From Xylocopa sonorina (taxonomy: Eukaryota > Arthropoda > Insecta > Hymenoptera > Apidae), in NCBI RefSeq assembly GCF_050948175.1, contig NC_135201.1:4960001-5024000 (forward strand): a DNA stretch of 64,000 bases. The letters run 5' to 3'. Shown one piece after another: positions 35,001-48,800 of the stretch. The notes below the pieces were generated by a model. It saw only the letters and a program-made list of their open reading frames with translations. It was not told the origin of the DNA and did not search any database. How positions within the stretch are numbered: the first letter of the stretch is position 1; each line of letters opens with the position of its first letter. Position numbers and translations under genes: made by a program.

Positions 35001-38000
35001 AGTTCGTACGAAGCTTCATTCCTGAAAAGAATCGTTATACGAAAAAATTCCATTAGACGTTTTCAATTTTCTTTTTCAATGTAGAATAACTTTTTTGTTA
35101 ATCGCGTGCTCGTATCGTATCCGTTTTTCAATTATTCAGGAGCACTCGTTGAATTTTTTAAATTCGATTTCCTCGAAAGCGAAGCCCGGAACGAAAAAAT
35201 GTTCTTCTTTCTTTTTGATTCATTTCTGAACGTAGAATCATCCACTTTGCCCGGTTATGCCATCGGATCGGTAACATCCTGTGTATATTTATTCATTTCT
35301 TTAGTTATTTATATGTATATGTGTATATATACCTGTATATACACATACATAGATAGAGTTAACAAGTACGGTATGTCGATAAACGATCGAAAAAAGGTAC
35401 ACAAATTACAAATTGGAGGAGCGCCGACACGACGGACACGCGTTTTCTTCTTCGATAGAACAATCCTCGCTTTCCCTCCGTCGTCACCATTTTAAAAGTC
35501 CATTTCGATCGTTCGTTTGACCCGTATCGAAACGGAAGAGCAACTATTGTTTTTTCTTTTTTATCCTTTTCATAAAAAACGAGGGACAAAACCACGATAC
35601 CGTGAAAACCGTGAAATTGAAAGCTGCATTTTCCGGAAATTCATCGATCGTCAAACGTACGTATCTGTTTCTACGCGTCTTTCATTTTTTTTCTGGAGTG
35701 AGCCAAGTATAACACGTATAAAAAGTTTATAAAAGTTTCCCTAATTAAGTTCTCTATTTACGGATAACGTTTCGTGGAAGACGAGGATTTCCGTCTGTGA
35801 GAAATCAAACAAACGTACCGTTTACCAAACAAAAGCGTTTCAACCGGAACACGATCGTGTATAAATTGCGTCTGCGGAGAATTTGGCACTGTGTAAAACG
35901 CTTGAACAATATGTGGAAAGAGTATCGTTTAACTTCGATCGCGTGCGCGCAAAATCATTATGCGACAGGTCGAAGAAGAAGAAGAGAAAATAGGAAAAAA
36001 AAAGAAAAAAAAGAATTGAAAAGAGTAAAGCCAGAGGCTGACTTGTAATTATCAGTTACGCGATAATTTGGTTGCTTGAGTGGCTACTAAACGCCACTTC
36101 GCATAAAACAGACCTCCTAAATAATCTTGTCTGTTTGTGCTAATATGAGAAAATGATTGACGTTGAAAAACAAATATTTAAACATGACACTTGTAAAAAA
36201 ATTGTTCTCCTGTTTGATGCACCTGTCGAAGTCATTTAAATCACGTAAGAAATACTTCTCTTATTATCACAGATAGAAAAAAATATTTAAATTGCTCGTT
36301 TCACGCGGAGAACGCTGTGTATGAGCGCAACACACATAACAAATTACAAATCTATACTTTGTACCATCCAAGTCCATTTTTCTGAGTCATGTACATCATC
36401 TTACAAACTTGAGTTGCACTGGTTATCTACATTTTCACAGACAAACCGATTCAAAGTGTTTATAACAAAACAAAAAATAAAAAACTTTCAATTTCTCTCC
36501 GCAGGTAAATAATTTCAGTATTATATATCTCAGGTACTTCAGTAAATTCCAATATTTTAATCGTAAAGTAAATTGATTTTTATGAGAAAAGAACAATCGT
36601 CGTTGTTTCTTTGCCCCCACTAAATAACGACAAAAATAGACTTGGCCTAGTCTGGTATAGAAACATCCATATAGCGCTAATACTTGACAAATAGTCGCCC
36701 AAGCAATTAAACAGTTGCGAAACTGATGATTACCGATCAGCGCGTAGCTTGACGCGGCTGTAAGAAGAGAACGATGCTTTCGAGAGCGAAAGCTCGAGCT
36801 GTAACAAGTCCAAGGGACGGTTCTGATCTTATCGCGACACTTCTTTTTCAGAATGAATCGCGCGCATCGCAACCACGGATGGAGGGTACACATTGAACAC
36901 GTAATAACGTAGAAAAAGAAGAGCGGACGTGTGAACACCTGGAAGAAGGCCACGATTAGAGAGAAGTTGTAGAGGGAACAGGATCGAAGAGAGAGAGCGT
37001 AGAATCGGAGAATACGATAAGATACGGTGTCATACGCATACGTTGCAAAAATAATGGGCAAGTACCACGGTGTGTAGAAGAGTGCGTACGGTGTGTTTGC
37101 TCGTGTGTTCAGAGGGTGAGATGAATCCGTTCAGGGGGTGGGTGGTCCGCGTGATTTCTCTGCAGGGTACTCGATACAGGTAAAACGGGTACGGTGAGAT
37201 ATCGTGACAGGCAACGAAGATTATATATATATGTATGTGTATGTATATATATATAATATATGTAACATATAGAATGTATAGTACATACAATATATATATA
37301 TATATAATCGTTGGTGAATCGTGAGGGGGGTTCGCTACGTAATGGTTCACAAGGTTTCTATATAAGTAACAGAGATTAATCGACACACGTTCAACGCAAG
37401 TGTGTGTACGTGTACATGTACGTGTGTACGATGCGGGAGAATCAAGTACCACACTGCAACTAGAGATGTGAGTTTAGATAATGCGTCACGACTCTGAGAG
37501 AAGTACGGATGCCGTGGGGTGCCCGTTTCGTAGCGCGGTCGCCGCCGCTTCTCTGGCCCGTCACTCTGCGAAATCCGAAATTGCATTCCAGGCGAGCGTT
37601 CGCGGATCAGTCAAAAGCGCGTCGACGTCTCGCAAAGTCACATCTCTGCGCGTGAATACAGAGGACACAGACCAAGTCGAACGGTAAACTACCGAGGCAA
37701 TCTAAAGTGGTGGCTAAAAAGTGTGGCGGAAAAGAATCGAGGGGTCTCGATGCACTATACGGGGACTAAAAGCTAGATCGGTTGACGAGGAGACGTGAGA
37801 TATGCGAATGATCGTTACGTGAAACTGGTTGGGCGTTCAGAAATGAAAAGAAAGGGTCGAGCAATACGATCTAGCGAGTTAACCTGGAACCTTTCGAACT
37901 CTGCCGAGGAGTTCTTCTCGGTCATTTTGGTCAGAGGAGGGACTCGATTAGAGGCGTTCACGCTCATCGAAACGAATCGATCAACTATCGTTCCTCTATT

Positions 38001-39419
38001 TTCTAAAGGTGCAGGTGCAAGCGTGAAAGGTAGATTGCTCGTGGTGAATGGATGAGACCAGTGTGAAACGAATGGAACAGCTATACATACGTGATCGATA
38101 ATGGGATCAATTAAGATCGAGACGAGCTTACTAACGAGGGGTGCAACGGTACGAGGATGTGGGTCGTGGCTAGTTTCGAGCAAGAAAAGAAAATCGGCCG
38201 AGACGACGGCACGCGCGACTTAACGGAACGCAACGTTTCCTTTTCGAACGTTCAAAACTACTTGGTACCAATATCGAACGAAATCTCTCGCCGCCAGCTA
38301 CGATCTATCGATCCGCCTATAACTCTTTCAGCGCTAAACTGACCGATTCACACGAGCACGATACATCCAGTTTACTCGATACAATAAAACCATACGCTAG
38401 TCTGAATGATAATGTCTCTGATGATACAGATTGTAAGAATATCGATTGAGTTTGAAATTATTTAAAACTTATGGTACAGAGAGAAGCTCCGATAAAGTGG
38501 AAGAATTTTAAGTCTAGCCAATAAGGCCAATAATAATATCCAAACGTTTGTATGGACTCGTCATATGTTAAATGATTTGTTAGCGACGGCGAGAAGTTTA
38601 TCATATTTTCATAGCGCTGAAAGGGTCAACAGCGCTTTTTCTCCCTCTCTCTCCCTTTCTTTCTCTCCTCTCCTCTGGCAGACCGTAGCTATCGAAAATC
38701 GTGAACGTGAAGGAAGCACCGAGGATGGAAGAACGAAGGCCTCCTCTCCCTTCTCTTTCCGATCGGATGACGTGACGATTCTGTACTCGCTCCGTCCCGT
38801 TTCTCTTTCTCTCTCTCTCTCTCTCTCTGTTCTCTAGCGTGCTAAGGAAGGCCTCGATTTTCTCATAGATGTAGCGTGGTACTTCTTTGTTTGTCCCGCA
38901 GTGTTCTCAACGTGGGTACGCCGGTATGAACCGATTGGTGAGGGTGCGTGGCGTTGCGTGAACCATTACGTTACGAATCTGCGCCACGCGGAGCGGCACG
39001 TGCCAAGCCGGCGAGTTCACGTAGCCGTTCGCGTAGTTCCAACGATTGTATTCACCACCACCTGTCGAAAAGCATACGTAGAGTGTACAACGAAACAGAA
39101 AAATCCCGTAACGATGCTCTCTGCCTCCGCGCTACCGATTCGATACCGTCAGCCGTAACGACCCGTCGTCTATCGACAGGATCAAACATATCCGTGTGAA
39201 TCATCGAGTGGTACGTCGTCCAGTGTCCACGATGAACCACGATAGAATTCGACAAAAAAGCCCATCGAACCGCGATAATCGAATCAAATCGTTCGTGCTG
39301 CAAACTCGCATTACCGTACAAGTTATCTACATATATTTCACGCCTAATACCTTGATCCCCTATTGCAGGTATCATGACCTTTGCATACTAACCTCTTAAG
39401 TCTATAATTAGATATAAAT

Positions 39420-39474
<55 letters not shown>

Positions 39475-39774
39475 TATACATATATATTATATAAACATAT
39501 ACACGTATTGCTGGCAGATACGCGTATATACTTACACATAACACGTATATCGTTCATCGTAATAAATACAGTATTCAGTCGTTTACTAATATCGATACAA
39601 ACCGATCATCAACTTCGAGCCTCTCTCTCGTCGGGCTCGAGGTTTTCGCGGGCTACCCCGTGGTGAACGCGTCCTCTTTTCGTTGATCGATAACTCGTTA
39701 AGAAGCTGTGGAACCCTCTCGACGCGAGAGCTGCTGATAGGCAATCGTGGTTAACGAGCAACTCGTCCCGATAC

Positions 39775-39805
<31 letters not shown>

Positions 39806-42800
39806 CGGTTAACCGAATTTATCAAGATTCGGGTCTCTAAACGGCCCGACAATCCGCCTGTTCGTAACGACATGTTAAGACGGACCCGAAAACTTCGAGC
39901 GCAACGATATCCCGAGGCTGTGCATGCGCGCTGCGTAGTCGCACGTAACACGCACGCGTACGAAGCAACGTTAACCAGGCGGGAAAAATTGAAAATGAAC
40001 GGAAGTACGGTAACGATAAAAATAAGAGAATGGAAAAGAAGTGAACGAACGAAACGAAGAATATCCGATGATGAGAATGATGGGGGCGAATAGGTGATGT
40101 TTTCGGGTATAATGCTGATAGTGGCAATGAGAATGATACGATGACACAAAGTAAACGAATAACGTGAGGAGTACGAAAAGAGAACAAGTGCTCGAAGGGA
40201 CGCGTGCGTGTGTGATAATATCGATGGCAGGACAGGGACTGACGATGCACAAATGCAAGACGTAGTAGGACAAGTCAAGATATCAAAACGATACAGGAAC
40301 TCGTACGGATAGATCGAGGATACGACGATACTCTTCTTCTGTCTGGGATTGGGTGGGAATATCTCGCTTGGGAGAGTCGATGGCCAGGATCGTACACCTC
40401 TGGACCTTCTTCGAGAACGCGTCGAGAGAAAAGGAAGAACGATAAGAAGAAGGGAAACAAGGGGGATATGCGTGATTCGTAGTGATCGAGGAACTCGAGA
40501 AGAAAGCGACGATTTCAGGGCTGGTGGACATCCGTCAAAGCGTCGACGCGTTCGCGTGAAATTAACAATTGCCTTGAGAAGATTCCAATCAAACTCACGC
40601 TTTAAAGCCCTCTCACCGCCCAAATGCGATTTCGAAATATCCCCGTGGCTTTTAAATGATTAACATTTCCCTTTTCGCTGAATTCTTTGTCGGCTCGTTC
40701 TGAATGAAAAAACATTGCGATTTCAACGTCAGATTGGCCAGGAGGGGATTGAATATCGCCGATAAAGAGAAATATGCGATCCGATCGCTACGATTGTTTC
40801 AACGTATGGAAAACAATCGAGTCGAGCGGTCCATCGTTGCGCAAACTGAACAAACGTTTCAAGTTTCGTGTTTCCGTCGAAATTGGCGTCTTTCCTTTCA
40901 CTGTCGTTCGTCATTGAACAATTACGTTCGTATTGTACCGACGAATCGACGCGCAAAAAGAACAGATTCAGAACCGATACGACATAATCACGAACTGCTC
41001 GCGACTCGCTTCCGTGCAATGTTTTCCCTGCTGTTTAATGCTTTCGATTTTTCGAGTCGCTACACTTTCGTTCAGAACGCCTCCCGTAGTCGCTCGAGGA
41101 TCGTTTCGCCGACGTACCTGCGTTCGAAAGAGATTGCATCCGAGAATCGTATAGCTTCGAGGAATCATAAGCGAAACTTGCAAACTATCCTAGGAATGCC
41201 GATCTTGAGACAATTTTTCGAAAAATAAATCATTCAAACTTTGCGAGAACGAACGAGTATGATAATAAACCAATATCGCTATACCTCTAGTATTGTAAGA
41301 AATGTAGCATTAATTAGTAAACTTAATATAACGAAAAATTACGATCTTAAGTTTGTTCTTTTCTAATAATTAACGAGCAAATTTCTGTAGATCTGAACTA
41401 ATGAAACTAATAGAACTAATAAAATGAAATCAGCATCCCTGGACTATCCTCGACGAAAGGACGTACGAGCGAAACGGTTCGTAACAGCGTTTTCCAGAGT
41501 TCGTCGTTGATCTATCGCGATTAAACGAACCCCATAGAGTCTTTGTCGTAGAAAATAACTTAAAGCCTCGCCATCGTGATCGGCACTCAGCAGTCGTCCT
41601 CTAATTCCCGTATCTTTAATCATATAGCATTCGATACGTAAAGTGTAGTTACGTATAGTTAGTTTCTTCGTATAATCATCTCATCTGCGCTCTACGATGT
41701 AGTAATCATTTTTTTAATCGATTAAGTGTAGCGATAATAGCGTAACCATGACTAATGGAGTGGCGATTAATGGTCGCGGTGGTGATTAACGATTATTCAA
41801 CGACAATGCGATTTATCCACGATCATCGTTCGTGCTCACGATAGACGATCTAAGAGATTCCCCATTGCCCACCCGAAAAGTAACCGGCCGATGAATTCAT
41901 TCCGAGATACGTCGTCGACTATGTACATTCTCCCTTCGTCCGCATTTCTCCCTCCAATTCCCGACGAATCACAGAACGATTCAGACCGTTCGTAACCCCT
42001 AGCCTGAAACGAGGCCTACCTAAGCTCGGCTTTCCCGCTCCGACCGCCACTACACGAAACAGAGATATCTCCTCGCACCTTTCTATTTAATTCGATCGAG
42101 TCGTTGTCAGCGAAACAGAGAAGAAGAACGCGCACGTCGTGCAGATTCTCGCAGCGTCGATGTAAAATAGCGCACCTCCACCTGCTGTACCCGCGCGGAA
42201 TGCCCGTTTTGTCAATCGCGGGGAAAAACGGAAACGAACCGATCGAGCGTAGAAAAATCGGAGGGACGTGTCAGACTATTCGTGGACGTCGGGATTTAAC
42301 GCGTGGCAGCCAGAGGGTAAACAGAATCGTTTCGTTGAAACGACACATCTATGCAACAAAACGCGAACAAACATCGCCGATCCGTGTATTCCCGGTACTC
42401 GCGATATATCCGCAGGATCTCCAACGCGCCCCCATCCTCCTGCAATTATTTTTAACCCCCATTCCTACAAAATTCGAACGGCGAACGTTTAGAAGTGCAC
42501 TAGCCTTGCTTCCGTCAACGATCCACACACCACGCCGCCCCCGACCTGCAGCCAACAACCTCTTACGAGTACGTGAAATTATTGCTCTCGAACGTCTGTC
42601 TCCAAACGGTCTCACCGGAAACCCAACATTGACATTCCCCCAGTCGAATAAAACGCGCGAAAAGAGACGAAGAAGTACGGTCGGTGCTTACGTCGCGTCT
42701 CATCTGTCGTTTCCTTCTTCTTATTCGAGCGTCGAATGGAATATTAATTGATCGCAGCAACATCGCGACGAGCGGCGATATTATTTTTACGTCGTCGCCT

Positions 42801-45800
42801 TTACGCTCGGCGTAACGTCACGCGTTAATACCGCGTTAACCCGGCTTTGCTACGGGGTATTTATTTACACCCGGCATTTTTCTCGCACTCTCCATTATAT
42901 TAATATCGATCGATTCTACAAATTTAGCATCAGCCGATCCACGTACTCGGGTACGCCCCCGCCCTCGCACGCGGAATATCGTGCTCGTTAAAACCCGAGT
43001 CTCTCCCGTCACGGCGGAACGATAACCGAGTTGAAAACGCATAGAAATCCGCGTCGATTCACGTTCGCCCTTTGATCGTGTTAAAAGAAAATATACCGCT
43101 CGAACGTCGCGTACAGTAGGGGAATTGGTGCGGTACCATTTAGTTGGCATGATGTACAGCGGCTACGAGAAGTACGCATCGGCACGCCGTCGTATTTACT
43201 TTTAACATTCAGATACTCGTGAGAATTCACTTAATTAGATTAAATTTCCTATTTTCTACTAGTACTTTCATACGACTAGAAAATTTTAGTAGGTACCGTA
43301 GACATGAAATGTAAAAGTCGACCGAGAACCATCTCCTTTAACCCGTTAACCGTGGGTGAGATTTATAAACGAGATACTAAAATTCTAGCCAGAGGCAGGT
43401 GTGGTGTACGAACGTGTTAATTTTCGCTAATATCAAATAGCGGCTGTGACTTACATACCACTAAAATAAATACAATAAAAAATACTCTTTTAAAATAGAA
43501 TATCACTTCAGTGATAGAAAATTAGGATGTACATACTTATTCTCATTCCACCTCTCTTTAGAAGTACCCACAGTTAAAGGGTTAAAAATATGAATTGACG
43601 CGTATCGATACTTCTCGTCGACCACTGTACATCAGAAGGAACCGAATTAATTGTCCCAAGGAATTGGAGTTTCCTCGAATCACCGTACTGTATCGTTCGA
43701 TTTTGCTTTACGACACGATGCGAAAAGAAGCAGCCACCATAAAATTCCGCGACGATAAACAACGTCAAGAGCACGCGGTCCTTCGGATTTCAAGGTTCTC
43801 CGGTATATTTTAAATAGAACGACACACTTTCATCGACGCAACGTTGTTATTAATTGACACCAAGAGAAATTCAACGACCTAACACCTTCACCCTTTGCCA
43901 TTGCCATCATCGAAACCTTGAACGAGCCGATTGCGTCGTTATCGAGAAACTGAAACGGGAGACGACACGCTGTTCGCGTTAATTTATTCGTGACAACGAC
44001 CAACACGACACGACAGATCTTGACCGTTCGATCGTGCTCCAAACCGTAGGCAGTCGTTTGCGTCGAGAGGCAAAACCGAAGAGACGAACAGTTGCGGATC
44101 GTTGAGCCTACCGCGATATTCCGCGCGTCCCGTTTCTTACCCACTCGCACCGTGAATCGCAATTCCATACGATATACGCGCGTATTTACGTATACATCAA
44201 CGAAAGTACGCGATAAACATCTTTTTTTTATAAGTATCTACGTTGAGCAACTTGTCTTTCGTCCTAAAACGAGACATAAACTAAACTACGATCGAAGATT
44301 CAATTCTCGAACCAAAAGAGACAATTCCACCGCCGTTTATCTACCACCCGTTGTCCGTCTCGCCTGTTTCCATCGACGATGCCACCTCGCCGCCAACAAT
44401 GATTGTCGTTCTATATTGGAATAGCATCGTCACCCGGTTTTCCCTCGCAGCCCTCTTCTTAAAACCACCCGCCTCTATCGAGAATTATTTCTATCCGGAA
44501 ATGAAATCCGCAATCGCAACGATCCTAATTAATCCCGAAACGTATTTCATACGTATCGCCCCTTGACCGTTACCCGACGCTTATCCGTATATTATTGTAT
44601 TCCCTAAGCTAATTATCGTTAGTAGGTGTAGCTTCGTTCCACTTCGTATTCGAGTTCGTCGACGTTTCCCATTACACACGGTAAGATACCATTTTTTTTT
44701 TAAGTACGATAGAATCAAAGATTCGTTTACGGGTCGAAAAGCTCCCACGCGGTAACGATATATATTGTATCAAATTAAATCGAATTTCTAAAACGCGTAA
44801 CAAACGTACTAATTACTCTTATACGCGACAGATTGATTAGACTAGATTGTTTGCGCGATATCTTATTCTCTTTTGATCTCTTCTAATCCGATTAAGATCG
44901 GATCAAGGAAACCCATCGCATCGATTCACTTTCTTCGATCGTGTCTTCGTCGTTCCCTTTCACACAGACAGCTTCGTCAGCACGCCCTCTGCAGTAGCTC
45001 CGTTACCGCGTTTCCATTCGTCACGGGTGGAAACGCGGGAGGACGTTGCGACGAAAGAGTTAAGAGGTGTCGAGGCGCCAGTCCTGTCAACGTTGCTGTC
45101 GTCGACTTTCCTGCTCGTTCTTCGTCTCCGAATACTCGTCGTCGTCCTCGTCCTCGTCGTCGTCGACGTCGGGACTCGGACGTTGGGCCAGCAGAGGAGG
45201 CGGGATGGTAGCCACGTCGAAGCTCGAGTCGGTACTCGAAACGATCTGACCGTCCTTCACCTCGAGGTCGACCACCACCCTGTGCCGCCTCTTGAGATGT
45301 TCCCGGCGTCTTCGACGAACCGGGATCGACGAGCCGTGAACGGGTGTTTGAACAGGACTGTCCATGCTGGAGGACGTGTCGCCTTCGCTCTGGGGGCTTC
45401 TGCTTAGAGAGTAAGGCATCGTTTTCGTTCGAATCTGCGATCTGATTTGCATAGGAGGACTGGACGTGGTCGACTCGCCGCTCAAGCTTGTCGTCGAGTA
45501 ATACGGCGTCGATTTCGCCCTGATAGGCACTAGTACGGGTCGCTCTGTCGATCTTGTCTCGTGATACCTGGCTGTTTCCATGGGCTCGGAGAAACCCCGT
45601 TCGAACCTGGACGACGATCTACTCGCGGCCTTCTCCTTTTCGACGACCGCCTCTTCTCTTTCTTCCTCGAACGACCAGTCATCGTCCCCTGGCCGGGTGC
45701 CAAGCGCCAAATCCGCGTACTTTTCGTGCATGTCCTCGGAACTATCACCTCTGCCCACCTCCATTCGTATCTGATCACCACTCGAGTACTTCATCGCTGG

Positions 45801-48800
45801 CACGTTGTCGTACAGTCGATCCTCCTCGTCCTCCTTCAGACGCATCAACGCTACCACCTCGTCGAGCTCCTCCTCCTCCTTCAGGATCGGAAGCAGCTCG
45901 TCACCGTCGTCCGATATCAGTCGGAACTCGTCGTCGATAGGCTCGTCGAACTCGTTCTGCAATGTAATTCGAGGCGGTGAGATATTGGTGTACGACGACC
46001 GGGACGACTGCTGTTCTTCCTCGGAGCGTCGCGACACCAGCCGACGTTGCTCGTCGAATTGGCTCTCGATGAATCTCCTTGCCTCGTCCAGCTGTTCGTC
46101 TCTGGTCGTCCGACTGATCGACGGCTGCTCTCTGTCCACGGGCATCGGATAGTTCTCGTCGAACGGCGAACGTCGATCCATACTTTCGCAAATGGAAGGC
46201 GGCGGTGGTAACGGCGGCGGGGGTGGAACAACAGGACCCTCCGTTGTTTTGCACTTGGAATTCGGCCTCATACTGGTCACGCTTTTCTCGGAGGTAGTCG
46301 TGTCGCTCTGGCTTTTCTCGACCGTCAGAGGGGAGTAATGCTGCTGAGGTACCACTGTCGTGCTGCCTGACCAATCCGAGATGGAGGCACCGAGCTCTGC
46401 CAACGAATTGTCGTCCGATTTGGTGCCTGAATACTGACAGAATTGACGCACGGTGTTATTCGAGCTCGACCACTCGGACATTGAAAGACCCATCGATGTG
46501 TCCTCGCTGTGCGAAGAACCCGTCACGTGAGAATTCGATTTCGGTTTAACCACTATCTTTACGGTGCCGTCGACGGTGGTCGCAGAGGTGGAACTGTGAC
46601 CATCCTCGAGTAACGTCGAGTGCAGATCGTCGTGCAGGGTTCGATTCTCATCGCTGGAGTCGCTGTCTTGTTCAACTTGTTCAGGCGTCTCGGTGCTGTC
46701 CGTCACGGTAACCTTGATCGCTTCCTCAGGCTTGATTTCCATGTAAAAGGTCTCCACGTGACTAACCATAGGTGGCTCGAACACGGGGGAACTAGGCGGC
46801 GACGGCCACTCTTCCGAGCCTTGTTCCTGTAACTTGGATTTAGCTGACTTGGGCGATTTCCCCTCTTCTTCTTGGCCATTTACCACGTCTATCGGTATAT
46901 CTGGTAACTCGGAAGAGGTACGTCGATCGTCGGAAATCGAGGGAAGAGGCGTACCCGATGGTGGATCGGATGACAGTGAAAGCTGATGATCGCTCGATAT
47001 TAACGACTCGTCGTCCAAACTTGGAGACCTCGAGCTCGGCTTAAACGAGTCCTCCAAGTCGCTCTTGTCTTGTTCCGAGGTAGTAGACCTTTCGGATATC
47101 CTCGAGAGGGTTCGGGTCAGTGCGAACGTTCCACAGCTGGTTAAGATATCTGGTCCTATTGGATAAATGAAACTGCCAGGAAAATCGGTAAGGTCCTCTT
47201 GAAAGCTATCCTCGTTTTGTCCGTTACTGTCCTCCGATTGAGACTGCACGGCATTGTTCTCATCCTGTCCTGGCCAACCGTCCTCGGTGCTCGAACTTCC
47301 GGAACTTTCCAGGGGGAAAGATTTCCAAGTAGAACTCAATTCGGACCTGAAACCTGGCTGAGAACCGCCGTTATTCTCGTCCTCCAAAGAACTCGCTGCA
47401 CGCGTGTCCTTGATCGTTGCGATTTCGCGACGATCTACTATAGGCTGAATTTGTCCGATACCGAGCGGGCGAGCTATGGAACAAGAACTGGACTCTGGAT
47501 CCTCGCGGTCCGGTGTCCACGTAGTAGTTTCCTCACTCCTCGAACGTTCGCTGCTCAACCTAAGCTTTTTCTCGATCGACAAACGATCCACATTCGCGGT
47601 CTCGTCCACTGGTGAATCCTTTGTCGTCTCTTCCACGGGTTCCTCGTCCTTTGGTAACTCCTCCGCGTCCTCCTCGTCCTCTTTCCTCATCTCCAAGTAC
47701 TCTGGCGTCAACTCCACTTCCACTAAAGTTTTCTCGTCCATTTTATCGATACCATAATCCGGCGAACTTAACTCACTGTCTACACCTCTCATGTGAACCT
47801 GCGTGTCTAACGCGTCCAGCGTGTCTTCGCTGGTATCCCCGGAGTCCAACGGACGATTGTCTTCACCCTCTTGTTCTTGCATCTCACGATCCTCCTCTTG
47901 ATCGTCCTGAATGTGAATCATCTCGCCTTCCATTTCGCATTCATCCTCGTCTCCCGCGTCACCGTCGTCGTCGGAGCACTCTTCGATCGAAATTTGTATC
48001 GGCGATTTCACCATGTTTTGACCGTCGTCAAAGTCGATGGGTCTGGGGAAGGAGCTCGTCTCGCCATCGTCTCGAACGGTGGAGGGTACAGCGGTCACCG
48101 TCACATCGGGAAGGTCGTCTCTCTCCATCGATTTTTTCAAATCCTCCAACAACTGAACTCGCTGTACTTCTCTCTCCTCGATCTCCGTTGTGTAGACACG
48201 GATTTCAGCTTCCACCGCTTTTCTGATCGTATCACTGGTGACCATACTGCGTTCCCTCGTAGGCGAAACAGACTCGATCGCAGTGCTTGGTCGCGGTTTG
48301 GTATCCACCGAGGCGGATCCCTCGATAGTCTTAGTGACGCTCAGTAAATCAATCTTCTCTGCCCTAACAGCTTTTTCAAACGCGATCTCCTGTTCGGCGC
48401 CAGACTCCACAGAACTCTGGTCGATGAATTTCGTCCTCTCGTCCACTTTCACTGACTCCAGCATCGTCTTTTGTTCTTTACCATTCGCTTCCAATTGCTC
48501 CGCGTCCTTCTCGTACGGAATTAACTCTGCGCTTGCCGTGATCTCGTTGCACTCCGTCAATGGTGATTCTAAATACTGAGCAGAAGTTTCAGTTACAGAC
48601 AGAGAATCCGTAAAGATCTCCGGTATGGTGGTATGATCGGTACTATCGGACCTGTGGTTGGGCGATGCTTCTATCTGAATCGACTGCGGCTTTATCGGAA
48701 CGACGGCGGATACGATACCGCCAATAGGTGCTTCCGCCATGCTTTCCTGCGCCTCTTGCTCCTCCGGATTTTCCGACACGTCCACAGTGTCATCCTTGCT

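Larger units (their letters stand above)
32523..45086 (-). other. 12.5-kb region of FARP/Cdep: intron, and 3' UTR of the giant-exon form
   Basis: Lies between the giant exon stop and the first DH-side exon. It is intron for the GEF form and must contain the 3' UTR of the giant-exon form. From about 34 to 45 kb it is notably CpG-rich for an intron. Open frames up to 290 codons occur on both strands (for example 36435-37061 and 39751-40623 on -, 42104-42751 on +) but lack domains and overlap other frames. Simple repeats are listed separately. I find no nested gene. Confidence 0.55.

Noticed and set aside
36435..37061. Minus-strand 208-codon hydrophobic frame
   Set aside because: Aromatic- and Cys-rich sequence typical of AT-rich noise; no family resemblance and no splice partners.
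39751..40623. Minus-strand 290-codon frame in the large FARP intron
   Set aside because: Low-complexity Ser/Arg/Leu sequence ending in a TC microsatellite, with two other overlapping frames of similar kind; no domain.
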